Below are positions 1 to 7,935 of a stretch of DNA of 43,787 bases, in pieces (position 1 is the first letter of the stretch; each line of letters starts with the position of its first letter). The notes beneath the pieces are model-generated. The model did no database searches. It had not been told where the DNA came from and worked only from the letters and a program-made list of their open reading frames with translations. The translations under genes and the position numbers were made by a program. The stretch is from Roseimaritima sediminicola (GTDB lineage Bacteria; Planctomycetota; Planctomycetia; Pirellulales; Pirellulaceae), in contig NZ_WIAD01000050.1 of the NCBI RefSeq assembly GCF_009618275.1, positions 1 to 43,787 of the forward strand, given 5' to 3'.

Positions 1-2
1 AC

Positions 3-79
3 CTTCACACACCGGGCGGCTTGCGCCGCTCCGCTAACGCTTCAATCGCAAGCGATGGTGAAAGTAGATGGCATTGGGC
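3..79. repeat. 77-bp dispersed direct repeat, copy 1
   Basis: These 77 bases recur without a mismatch that I can see at 27246-27322, about 27 kb away and in the same orientation. The block contains a small palindrome (GCGGC TTGC GCCGC) and ends where an element of the type GGGCTCGCGCCC begins. No protein-coding potential is apparent. It is an intergenic repeat module rather than a gene. Confidence 0.85.
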
Positions 80-91
80 GCGAGCCCGTGG

Positions 92-232
92 CTACATCCT
101 GCCGTCCCTTCGGGACTCCTTCATCTCGCTATTGAGCCACTCCCAGATCTCCACCAGTTCCTCAAGCCGATCCGGGTGAGTTCCCGAGCCTCGGGCAGGC
201 TTTGTCGAAGTTCGCGTTGCCGAACGGGTTAT
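92..232 (-). pseudogene. possible 3' remnant of an unidentified gene
   Basis: On the minus strand an open frame ends with TAG at 92-94. Its last 27 or so residues look like a real amphipathic helix (LEELVEIWEWLNSEMKES, then RRDGRM). Further upstream the protein-like reading (HNPFGNANFDKA) is in a different frame, so a frameshift would be needed to join them. The TAG lies at the start of a GTAGCC-type intergenic repeat, as for several real gene ends in this window. I do not recognise the family. It could equally be chance coding potential in a short GC-rich stretch. Confidence 0.22.
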
Positions 233-339
233 GGCGGTGCACGAGCGGGGCGGCGATGTTAAGCTTGTGCCCTCGGGCCGGTGTCGGACCGGTTGCTGGG
301 GTTTGCGGTACCCAACCTGACTTGTCGATTCACCGCGCC

Positions 340-344
340 GGAGG
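340..344 (+). promoter_or_regulatory. ribosome binding site of glpD (GGAGG)
   Basis: GGAGG lies 8 nt before the GTG at 353. It supports that GTG over the in-frame GTG at 281, which has no such site. Starting at 353 also removes 24 residues that precede the conserved FAD-binding N-terminus. Confidence 0.75.
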
Positions 345-352
345 TTCTACGC

Positions 353-1921
353 GTGCTGACCAAACGAAGCCAAGCCCTCGAGCGAGTTGCCGCCCGAGAA
401 ACGCCCTGGGACCTGGTCGTCATCGGCGGCGGGGCGACCGGCGTGGGCATCGCGATGGATGCCGCCAGCCGGGGCATCGACGTGTTGTTGCTGGAACAGT
501 CCGACTTTGGCAAAGGCACCTCCAGCCGCAGCACGAAACTGGTTCACGGCGGCGTGCGGTACCTGCAGCAAGGCAATCTCACCCTGGTCCGCGACGCCCT
601 GCACGAACGCACGCGGCTGCGGAAAAACGCGCCGCATCTGGTGCACGACATGCCGTTTCTGATCCCCTGTCGCAGCCGCTGGCAACGGTTCTACTACGGC
701 GCGGGCCTGAAGGTGTATGACCTATTGGCCGGACGCAATTCGTTTGGTCGCTCGCACGGCATTTCCGGACCCAAGACGGCCCAGCGGCTGCCGACACTGC
801 GTCCCGCACAGTACCGCGGCGGCGTGATCTACCACGACGGCCAGTTCGACGACACGCGGCTGTTGATCAACATGGCTCAAACGGCCGATGAACACGGCGC
901 GACCCTGCTGAATTACTTTCCCGTAACGGGCCTGATCAAGGACGACCAAAACAAGGTCGCCGGCGTGCAGGCGGTGGACCAGGAAACCGGTGAAACGTTG
1001 GAGATCGCCGCGCGCTGTGTGGTCAACGCGGCGGGACCGTTCTGCGACGACGTGCGGCGGATGGACGAGGCCGACTGTCAACCGATGCTGGCGGCCAGCC
1101 AAGGCGTGCACATCGTCCTGCCCCGTTCGTTCTTTCCCGGCGACACGGCCTTGATCGTCCCGGAAACCTCCGATGGACGCGTCCTGTTCATGATCCCCTG
1201 GCACGACCATGTCGTCGTTGGCACGACCGACACGCCAATCGAAAATGTAGAACTGGAGCCCTCGGCCCAGGAGCAGGAAATTCAGTTTCTGCTGGACACG
1301 ACCGCCGAGTTCCTTTCCGAGGTGCCCAGGCGAACCGATGTGTTGAGCGTGTTTGTTGGGATCCGGCCCTTGGTCAAAGGCGACAAATCCGCGCGGACCG
1401 CCTCCCTGTCCCGCGACCATGTGATCCGGGCCTCGGACTCGGGGTTGTTGACCATCACCGGTGGCAAATGGACGACCGTGCGCAAGATGGCCGAGGACTG
1501 TGTGGACCGGGTGATCGAGCAGACGGGGGTGTCGGCCGGCTCCTGTCAAACCAAACAGTTGCCGATCCACGGCGCGACCGAATCGTTGCCCTCGGGTCCG
1601 CGAGCGTACTACGGAGCCGATCTGGCCGAATTAAAATTGCTGGAAAAGGAACAACCGGCGTGGGCCGAGCCCTTGCATCCGGCGCTGCCGGTGTGCCCCG
1701 CGGACGTGGTCTGGGCGGTACGCAATGAGGCGGCTCGGACCGTCGAGGACGTGCTGGCTCGGCGCACACGCAGCTTGTTCCTAAATTCTCCCGTGGCCGT
1801 CGAGATCGCTCCCGCGGTCGCCCGGTTGATGGCTGGCGAACTGGATCGGGACCCCGCCTGGTGTGACGAACAAGTTGCCCAGTTCAAGGCCACCGCGAAA
1901 CACTTCCTGATGCACAATTAG
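353..1921 (+). CDS. glpD: FAD-dependent glycerol-3-phosphate dehydrogenase
   Basis: The product (522 residues from the GTG at 353) oxidises sn-glycerol 3-phosphate to dihydroxyacetone phosphate and passes electrons to the quinone pool at the inner face of the membrane. Near the N-terminus is the Rossmann FAD-binding motif (DLVVIGGGATGVGIAMDAAS), followed by the family signature around SSRSTKLVHGGVRYL. In the second half GIRPLVKG and TGGKWTTVRKMAED are typical of GlpD/GlpA. A DAO C-terminal cap domain (from about PADVVWAVRNEAA) closes the protein. The length is normal for GlpD (about 500-550). An in-frame GTG at 281 is possible, but GGAGG upstream of 353 decides the start. The glycerol facilitator gene begins 23 nt downstream, so the two probably form an operon. 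Glycerol kinase is not in this window. Confidence 0.95.
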   Translation: MLTKRSQALERVAARETPWDLVVIGGGATGVGIAMDAASRGIDVLLLEQSDFGKGTSSRSTKLVHGGVRYLQQGNLTLVRDALHERTRLRKNAPHLVHDMPFLIPCRSRWQRFYYGAGLKVYDLLAGRNSFGRSHGISGPKTAQRLPTLRPAQYRGGVIYHDGQFDDTRLLINMAQTADEHGATLLNYFPVTGLIKDDQNKVAGVQAVDQETGETLEIAARCVVNAAGPFCDDVRRMDEADCQPMLAASQGVHIVLPRSFFPGDTALIVPETSDGRVLFMIPWHDHVVVGTTDTPIENVELEPSAQEQEIQFLLDTTAEFLSEVPRRTDVLSVFVGIRPLVKGDKSARTASLSRDHVIRASDSGLLTITGGKWTTVRKMAEDCVDRVIEQTGVSAGSCQTKQLPIHGATESLPSGPRAYYGADLAELKLLEKEQPAWAEPLHPALPVCPADVVWAVRNEAARTVEDVLARRTRSLFLNSPVAVEIAPAVARLMAGELDRDPAWCDEQVAQFKATAKHFLMHN

Positions 1922-1944
1922 ATTTCTGATCGAGGACCCTGCGT

Positions 1945-2691
1945 ATGTCGCCGTTTGTGGCTGAGTTCATCGGAACCATGATGTTGATCCTGTTTGGCAA
2001 CGGCGTGGTCGCCAACGTCGTGTTAGCGCGTACCAAGGGGCACGGCGGCGGCTGGATCGTGATCACCGCGGGCTGGGGCATCGCCGTGTTTGTCGGCGCG
2101 TTCTGTGCAGGCGATTTCAGCGGCGCTCATATCAATCCGGCCGTCACCGTGGCGATGCTGTTGGCCGAAAAGATCCCGGTGATGGCGGCCCTGAGTTATC
2201 TGGTCGCACAGATGGCCGGCGCGATGACCGGCGGCGCATTGGTGTACCTGTTCTACCGCGAGCACTTCGGTCTGTCCGAGGACGCGGACGCCAAGCTGGC
2301 TTGTTTCTGTACGGCACCGAACGTCCGCAAGTTGCCGCAAGCGTTGTTCTGCGAGGTGGTGGGCACGTTCGCGTTGATCCTGCCGATCTTTTTGATCGTC
2401 ACGCCCAGCTTGATGATGGGCGAGACGCCAGCGGACACCGACCCGAGACTGGGGCTGGGATCGCTGGGATACTTGACGGTCGCGCTGTTGGTCTTCGGTA
2501 TCGGCCTCTCGCTGGGCGGGACGACCGGTTACGCGATCAATCCGGCTCGCGACCTGGGGCCGCGGATCGTGCACGCCCTGTTGCCGGTGCCGGGCAAACG
2601 CGACAGCGATTGGAGTTACGCCTGGGTTCCGGTGGTCGGCCCGGTCATCGGCGCCGCCCTGGCCGCTCTGACGTACCGGTTGATCGCGTAA
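1945..2691 (+). CDS. glpF: glycerol uptake facilitator (aquaglyceroporin, MIP family)
   Basis: A 248-residue inner-membrane channel of the MIP family for facilitated diffusion of glycerol and small polyols. The two half-helix NPA motifs are present, the first at residues 64-66 (GAHINPAVTVA) and the second in YAINPARDLGPR. The aspartate after the second NPA marks the glycerol-conducting GlpF branch rather than water-selective AqpZ. Six hydrophobic segments can be recognised and the length is typical. The ATG follows GAGGA by about 8 nt. The gene lies 23 nt after glpD, which gives a transport-plus-oxidation pair for glycerol. The reading frame ends in TAA, followed by a repeat-rich convergent junction with the kinase gene. 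Confidence 0.95.
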   Translation: MSPFVAEFIGTMMLILFGNGVVANVVLARTKGHGGGWIVITAGWGIAVFVGAFCAGDFSGAHINPAVTVAMLLAEKIPVMAALSYLVAQMAGAMTGGALVYLFYREHFGLSEDADAKLACFCTAPNVRKLPQALFCEVVGTFALILPIFLIVTPSLMMGETPADTDPRLGLGSLGYLTVALLVFGIGLSLGGTTGYAINPARDLGPRIVHALLPVPGKRDSDWSYAWVPVVGPVIGAALAALTYRLIA

Positions 2692-2719
2692 GCCGGGGAC
2701 GTGACCGGCTGTCGATTTA

Positions 2720-2796
2720 TTGAGCCGTTTAGGCGATAAGCACGTCGGCAGGAATCTCTCGGCAAAACCCTGAGAGTTCGACTCTCCCGGAGAAGA
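2720..2796. repeat. mixed intergenic repeat (TGAGCCGTTT box plus GAGAG hairpin family)
   Basis: Two repeat modules are joined here. The first, TGAGCCGTTTAGGCGATA, is a variant of the inverted-repeat arms at 10067 and 10249. The second, ending in CCTGAGAGTTCGACTCTCCC, belongs to the same family as 7871-7912 and 35461-35502. The bases TAAGCACGTCG between them also form the outer ends of the long hairpin at 16830-16910. The block sits between the convergent glpF and kinase genes. Confidence 0.7.
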
Positions 2797-2848
2797 CTCG
2801 TTAATGGCTTCTTGCCGATCAAAAACTCGTCAGAAACAAGATCACTTT

Positions 2849-2909
2849 CTCCCCTCTCCCCGCCGGCCTGGGCAAGCACCACTTGCCCAAACCGGCGGGG
2901 AGAGGGGAG
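2849..2909. repeat. REP-like palindrome, variant with nested stem
   Basis: The arms 2849-2866 and 2892-2909 are perfectly complementary over 18 bp. An inner stem (GGGCAAG at 2870-2876 with CTTGCCC at 2882-2888) caps them. The outer CCCCTCTCCCC and GGGGAGAGGGG halves match the other REP-like elements of the window, while the centre differs. It lies between the 3' ends of glpF and the kinase gene, where it could act as a bidirectional transcription terminator or an mRNA 3'-end stabiliser. Confidence 0.8.
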
Positions 2910-2977
2910 CAAATATTGGAATAGCGGTTCTAGGCCCGAGGCACTCGCTTGCGGCTCAGTTCGCTCGAACCACAGGA

Positions 2978-5900
2978 TCAAAACAACCCGCCGGTGGTCG
3001 CGGGGCCGCCTTGCTGCGAATGCTTCTCGGTCCACCGCTCTTTCAAAATAGGGATGGCCTTTTTAATGGTTTCAAGCAACGCCTGCGGAGCACCACCCTC
3101 GAGCCCTTCGAGCCTGCCTTTCCAGTCGAGCAGTGCCGGCATTGCTCGATCGCTCAGTTCGTCCTGGGCGACGATTCGCTCGACCGCTCGCTGCCAGTAC
3201 TCCACGTGCGGGACCAGTGTCCAGTGCGTCGCATTGGGATCGTAGGGTCCTCCGCCGCTGATGGGCCCGCCGTGGAAGGACATCTCGGTAATCCGGCCGA
3301 GCAGCTGTTCGGCCAGCTGGAGGTGGTGGTCCGGATACGCTTCGGCCACCTGCTCCAGCAGAGCATTCATCGAACGATCCATCTGAAGGATCGCGGCATG
3401 CGTTGCCGAGGCGATCACAAAGTCGGCGTCCAGTTGAAAGCGGTCTTCGGTGCGGTTCGCCAGCGCGTAGGCCAGAAAGTCATAGTTCGGCAACCAGACC
3501 GGGCGTGACACACCGTTGCTCATGCCCTGTCCGCCGTCGATGACGGTCAGCGTGCCATCGACCCATTGGCGATAGCGTTTCTGATAATCCTCCAGACGCT
3601 GGGCGATCGGTGCGGCGATCCAATCAGGCGTTTGGTCGGGACCGAGGTGCTGCGAGGCCAACTGCATCGCTAGGGATACGGCTGTGTCCACGGCCAGGGT
3701 GTGGATCCGGTCTGCCGGACGCTGTTCGAGCGACTGAACCGTTTTCTCCAGCCCGGTGAGTAATCGCTGCAGCAATTGCTGGTCGGCCGCCAGGTGTTGA
3801 TGCAGGCGTCCCTGTTTCTCGTTACGGGAGATCCCCGGTTGCTCCCCTAGGTACGGACCCTTTTCCGTTGCCAACACGAACAGAGCTGCCAGGCGACTGT
3901 TGAGGTTTCCCTCATGCAGTTCGGCGACCAGCAATGGCAGGCCCGGATCGGGCATGTATTGTGGAAATGTCTCCACGAAATCACCCATAAAGACTCCGGA
4001 CGGGTCTTGATTACTGGAACCCGCACCGAACCCGCGACTGCCGATCACGTATCCCCCCAGCTCCCGGGCTTTCATTAGCGTCACCCTTGCGGCGTCCCCA
4101 CGCCGGTCCGTACCACGCGAAAGGATTTCCGCCGCGTTCATCGCGTCGGCGATGCGGTCGACGTCCTGTTCGCGTCGGAGCAGGTCCAGCCAGTAGCTCA
4201 GCGGCTGGCCTTGGTAAACGCGGTTGTCGGCTGGGGACGCATCGCTGGGGGCGCTCGCCGTGTAAGGCGAACCAGAAGAGGATAGGGAAGGATCGGTTTT
4301 CATCTCGCCACCTTCTTGCTCCGTGGGTGGCTTACCGTCCGAGCGCTGCTGAAGGACGTAAAGTGCTTGGTCAATCGCTGCGAGCAGCTCTTGGGCAACA
4401 CCGCTATCGCGCTTTTGTAACCTTTCTTTGGCATGTATCATCGCCGTCAGTGCGCGATCGGTCAGTTCGCGTTCGGCGACGATTCGTTCGATTGCCTGCA
4501 TCCAGTAAACGGTATGAGAAGACAGGCGTCTGGGATCGGAGGCCGATACATCAAATTGCTCGTGATATAGCGATACATCAAATTGCTCGTGATATAGATG
4601 CATCGCTGGAAGCGATTCTAATAATTGCTCAGCCAGTTCGCGTTCATGCTCGGGGTAGACTGCTGCCACCGTCTTCAACAGCTCACCCATATCGCGATCG
4701 GCCTGAAAGAAGTGATGATTGGCGGCAGACGCGATTGCAAAGTCAGCATCTAAGCGAAAGCGGTCCTCTTCCTGGTGTCGGAGAGCAAAAGCCAGATAGT
4801 CATAGGTCGGCAGCCAACTGGGACGATTGGCTGCCAGGGGCGATTTGTATTCTGTCGATCGGTTGTAGCGTTGCTGGTTTTCCTGCAAACGCGAAGCGAT
4901 CGGTGCGGCTGTCCAATCGGGTATCTGATCGGGGCCGAGGTGAGTAGATGCTAGGTGCACAGCCAAAGAAACGGCCATTTCCACAGCCAGGGTATGGACC
5001 CGGTCTTCCGGGCGGTCCTGCAGCGACTGGACCGTTTTCTCCAGCCCGCCGAGCAGCTCCTGCAGTTGTTGCTTGTCGGATGCCGAGAGTCTTTGTGAAT
5101 CGCGTGTTTCCGTCCCGCTGCGATTCGTGCTCGCCGTCAGCTCGGAGCGGAAAAGCGTTTGAGCAGGGACCAAAACCGCTAGAGTCGCCAAGCGGCTATT
5201 GTGGTTTCCTTCGTGCAGTTCGGTAATCAACAACGTCAGGCCTGGATCAGGTAGGTAACGCCGGAATAACACACGAAAATCACCCATGAAAGCCCGCGAC
5301 GGATCGCTGCTAAGACCGATCACGAACCCGCCGAGTTCTCGAGCTTTTAATAGCGTTGCTTCCGCAGCGTCAACACGCTGGTCTGTGCCACGAGAGAGCA
5401 TTTCCACCGCGTTCATCGCCTCGGCAAACTGTTCCACGTCCTGCTCGCGCCGGAGCAAGTCCAGCCAGTAACTCAGCGGCTGGCCTTGGTAGACGCGGTT
5501 GTCGGCCCCGTTGTCGGCGGCGACGGACGTTCCGAGCTGACCGCCGGCGGCTTGGGAGAGTTCGACCGTGGTTTCGCCATCGCGCACGGACACGACCGCG
5601 TTGGCGTCGTCTCCCTCGATGGTCACGTCGCCGTGCTCGGTTTGCAGCTTGATAACGAAGCCGGCCAGCAGGACCAGCAGCGGCAGGCCGCCGGCGAGCA
5701 TCCAGCGTCGCAGACGTGGTCGCTCCGGCGGGGCGGCAACGGCGCGGGCCGGCGTCGGCATCCAAGACGGTGGCTCGAGGTTCTCGCCGGCCGGTTCGCT
5801 GTGCTGAGCATGACGGACCAATCGCTTCAGTTTGGCATCAGCCGCGAACGGCTTTAAACGCTCGGCAACCTCAGCGGCCGTGGGACGGCTCGCTGCGTCG

Positions 5901-6940
5901 TGGTCGAGCATCTCGCCCACCAGCGTCGACACCTCTTCAGGGCAGTCGCCGCGCAGGCGGTCCACCGGCGGGGGGCTCTGCTGGGTGATCGCCAAGACTT
6001 GACTGGCCAGTCCCCGCTGGGCCGGATGGGGCGTGCGGCCGCACAGCAATCGGTACAGCGTGGCCCCGAGTGCATACACGTCGGCGGCTTGCGAAACGCT
6101 ACGGCTGTCCAGCAGCTGTTCCGGCGGCATGTAGGGCATCGTGCCCATCAGGTGGCCCACGGTCGTCAGCCGGTCGTCGCTGCCCAGCGGATCATCGCCG
6201 GCCAGAACCAACCCCAGATCCAACAGCTTGACCGTGCCGCCCTGACACAGCATGAGATTGGATGGTTTGATGTCGCGGTGGATCAGGTCGTGCTGGTGGA
6301 CATACGCCAAGCCTAACGCGGCCTGATGCACGATCCCGCAGGCATCGGCCACGGGTAATTGCGACAGCGTGCTGGCCACGCGGCCGACGTCCATGCCCTG
6401 CAGATACTCCATCACCAAAAAGTGCCAACCGTTTTCGTGGCCGGCGTCGGTGGCACGGACGATGTGCGGGTGTTCCAAAGCCGCCACCGTAACCATCTCG
6501 CGATCGAAACGCCGCAGCCAATCCGCGTCGCTGGCACGGTGACGCGGCAGGAACTTGATCGCGCATTTGCGGTTCAAGCGTTGATGCATCGCCAGGCACA
6601 CCGCGGCCATCCCGCCCTGGCCAAGCGTCCCGAGCAGCTTGTAGGGGCCCAGCTGCATCGATTCCTCGAGCGGTCCGATCCGATCCGCCGGCGGGCTTTG
6701 ACGCACCAGGTTGCCGATCGCCAGCTCGCACTCCGAATCCACCGCGAGGGACGGTTCGGCCGGCAGCGACCACGAGGTGCTGGCGACGTTTTCCGAATCC
6801 AATCCTTCGATCCGCTCGCGGCATTCGTGGCAGCTGTCGACGTGCTGGATCAGCGAATCGGACTGGTCGGGCGACAGCCGGCCGTCGACGAGCGCCTGCA
6901 TTTGCGCTGCGGTCAAGCATTGCGTCGTGGTTGCGATCAT
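2978..6940 (-). CDS. membrane-anchored Ser/Thr protein kinase with N-terminal zinc-finger-like motif and duplicated C-terminal region
   Basis: A 1320-residue protein. Residues 10-50 resemble an anti-sigma zinc finger (H33, C37, C40 as HxxxCxxC). The kinase domain spans about 100-365: glycine loop G104/G107/G109, ATP lysine K129, catalytic loop HRDIKPSN at 221-228 and a DLG triad at 241-243 in place of DFG, a change known from many planctomycete kinases. One membrane segment covers about 413-430. The rest is presumably extracytoplasmic. It holds two copies of a roughly 400-residue region, each opening with NRVYQGQPLSYWLDLLRREQ (near residues 481 and 900). I do not recognise this region as a named domain. 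Within copy 1 nine codons are duplicated in tandem (4544-4597). The ECF sigma gene lies 124 nt upstream on the same strand, so the kinase and sigma factor probably form one signalling unit. Confidence 0.92.
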   Translation of the reverse strand: MIATTTQCLTAAQMQALVDGRLSPDQSDSLIQHVDSCHECRERIEGLDSENVASTSWSLPAEPSLAVDSECELAIGNLVRQSPPADRIGPLEESMQLGPYKLLGTLGQGGMAAVCLAMHQRLNRKCAIKFLPRHRASDADWLRRFDREMVTVAALEHPHIVRATDAGHENGWHFLVMEYLQGMDVGRVASTLSQLPVADACGIVHQAALGLAYVHQHDLIHRDIKPSNLMLCQGGTVKLLDLGLVLAGDDPLGSDDRLTTVGHLMGTMPYMPPEQLLDSRSVSQAADVYALGATLYRLLCGRTPHPAQRGLASQVLAITQQSPPPVDRLRGDCPEEVSTLVGEMLDHDAASRPTAAEVAERLKPFAADAKLKRLVRHAQHSEPAGENLEPPSWMPTPARAVAAPPERPRLRRWMLAGGLPLLVLLAGFVIKLQTEHGDVTIEGDDANAVVSVRDGETTVELSQAAGGQLGTSVAADNGADNRVYQGQPLSYWLDLLRREQDVEQFAEAMNAVEMLSRGTDQRVDAAEATLLKARELGGFVIGLSSDPSRAFMGDFRVLFRRYLPDPGLTLLITELHEGNHNSRLATLAVLVPAQTLFRSELTASTNRSGTETRDSQRLSASDKQQLQELLGGLEKTVQSLQDRPEDRVHTLAVEMAVSLAVHLASTHLGPDQIPDWTAAPIASRLQENQQRYNRSTEYKSPLAANRPSWLPTYDYLAFALRHQEEDRFRLDADFAIASAANHHFFQADRDMGELLKTVAAVYPEHERELAEQLLESLPAMHLYHEQFDVSLYHEQFDVSASDPRRLSSHTVYWMQAIERIVAERELTDRALTAMIHAKERLQKRDSGVAQELLAAIDQALYVLQQRSDGKPPTEQEGGEMKTDPSLSSSGSPYTASAPSDASPADNRVYQGQPLSYWLDLLRREQDVDRIADAMNAAEILSRGTDRRGDAARVTLMKARELGGYVIGSRGFGAGSSNQDPSGVFMGDFVETFPQYMPDPGLPLLVAELHEGNLNSRLAALFVLATEKGPYLGEQPGISRNEKQGRLHQHLAADQQLLQRLLTGLEKTVQSLEQRPADRIHTLAVDTAVSLAMQLASQHLGPDQTPDWIAAPIAQRLEDYQKRYRQWVDGTLTVIDGGQGMSNGVSRPVWLPNYDFLAYALANRTEDRFQLDADFVIASATHAAILQMDRSMNALLEQVAEAYPDHHLQLAEQLLGRITEMSFHGGPISGGGPYDPNATHWTLVPHVEYWQRAVERIVAQDELSDRAMPALLDWKGRLEGLEGGAPQALLETIKKAIPILKERWTEKHSQQGGPATTGGLF

Positions 6941-7064
6941 GGTCTGGTTCTCTGCGGTACGAGGTGCGACGTGGCGAGGCGGTACGAACCGCTGTCACCG
7001 TGAGCACTTCACACAACGGCGCGATTGGACAGGCCGGCGAAAAAAAGCGACTTTTTCTCGTCGG

Positions 7065-7772
7065 TCAGAGCAAATCCTTCAGTTCTCGCTGCAAACGCTC
7101 CAGGACCCGCGTGCGGGCTTTGTAAACCGCCCAGCGGCTGACCTGCATCTCCTGGGCAACGTCGCCGGCTGGCCGGCCGATGACGGTCGTTTCCCAAAAC
7201 ATCTGCCAGCTGCGCGGTTCGATCGATTGACGCAGGCACTGCAGCGCCCGCCAGCGGAGCAACTGGGAATCCTCGTCGACGGCACTGGGTGGCTGCGGCG
7301 CGGCGGCTGGCGAGTCGTCGGTTGCGGGGCCGTCGGCTGTAGGGATGTCGGTTGCGGGGATGTCGTCGAGTTTTCTCCGGGCCACGCTGCCGTCCAGCTC
7401 CTGACGCTGGCTCTGGCGGCGCTGCAGGTCACGCATTTTGTTGCGAGCGATCGTCCATAACCACCCGCGGAAGCTGGCGTCAGCCGCCGAGTGATCGAAG
7501 CGGTGCAGCGCTCCGGAAACGGCCAGGAACGTGTCCTGCATCACGTCCGCCGCGTCGGCCGGTTGCAGTCCACAGCGGCGGATCCAGCGATAGACGATCG
7601 GTCCGTAGATCTGGACCAGGTACTGCCAGGCCTGCGGGCCCCCGCCGGCAGCGCGAGCCAACAGCGACGGGTGGGTGGAGGGCTCGTCCTGTCGTGCTTG
7701 CGGGTGGATCATCGGCGGCAGGGAGAGAGAAAAGCTGACGAGCGCATTTGCAGGTTCGTGCTGGTTCTGCAT
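7065..7772 (-). CDS. ECF-type RNA polymerase sigma factor
   Basis: A 235-residue sigma-70-family factor of the extracytoplasmic-function type. Region 2 is seen around AWQYLVQIYGPIVYRW, DAADVMQDTFLAV and SFRGWLWTIARNKMRD. Region 4, with the helix-turn-helix, is at GDVAQEMQVSRWAVYKAR near the C-terminus. An Asp/Pro/Ala-rich linker joins them. The ATG at 7772 gives a 20-25 residue non-conserved leader; an internal ATG (MIHPQARQDE) is a possible later start. The kinase gene follows 124 nt downstream on the same strand. In planctomycetes ECF factors are often paired with Ser/Thr kinases instead of classical anti-sigma factors. That this kinase controls this factor is inferred from position. The gene is divergent from the symporter gene. 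Confidence 0.93.
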   Translation of the reverse strand: MQNQHEPANALVSFSLSLPPMIHPQARQDEPSTHPSLLARAAGGGPQAWQYLVQIYGPIVYRWIRRCGLQPADAADVMQDTFLAVSGALHRFDHSAADASFRGWLWTIARNKMRDLQRRQSQRQELDGSVARRKLDDIPATDIPTADGPATDDSPAAAPQPPSAVDEDSQLLRWRALQCLRQSIEPRSWQMFWETTVIGRPAGDVAQEMQVSRWAVYKARTRVLERLQRELKDLL

Positions 7773-7870
7773 GATAACCGATCGCCGGGCGAGGCGAATG
7801 GAAGGCGGTTTACCGGGGGGAGGGTTTGAAAGTGGCCGCGTGTTCGATCATGATCGGGCCCTGGTGTACG

Positions 7871-7912
7871 CCCTCTCCGGGCCTGAGAGCCCGACTCTCC
7901 CAGAGGGAGAGT
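7871..7912. repeat. GAGAG/CTCTCCC hairpin element in the leader of the symporter gene
   Basis: This element can fold through CCCTCT pairing with AGAGGG, with an inner GGGC/GCCC stem. Close relatives are at 35461-35502 (leader of the SelA-like gene) and 2753-2796. All share the core CCTGAGAG, two variable bases, CGAC, Y, CTCCC. The element ends 24 nt before the ATG of the symporter gene, so it should be transcribed in its 5' untranslated region. Confidence 0.65.
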
Positions 7913-7935
7913 GTTGCTTCAGGAAGCCATCGAAT

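Noticed and set aside
2753-2796. tRNA-like T-arm (GAGAGTTCGACTCTC)
   Set aside because: The loop is five bases, not seven, and no acceptor, D or anticodon arm fits around it. Relatives at 7871 and 35461 show it is a repeat family.
7675-7935. 87-residue N-terminal extension of the symporter
   Set aside because: It overlaps the divergent sigma gene and a repeat, has no membrane-protein character, and the conserved family N-terminus begins at ATG 7936.
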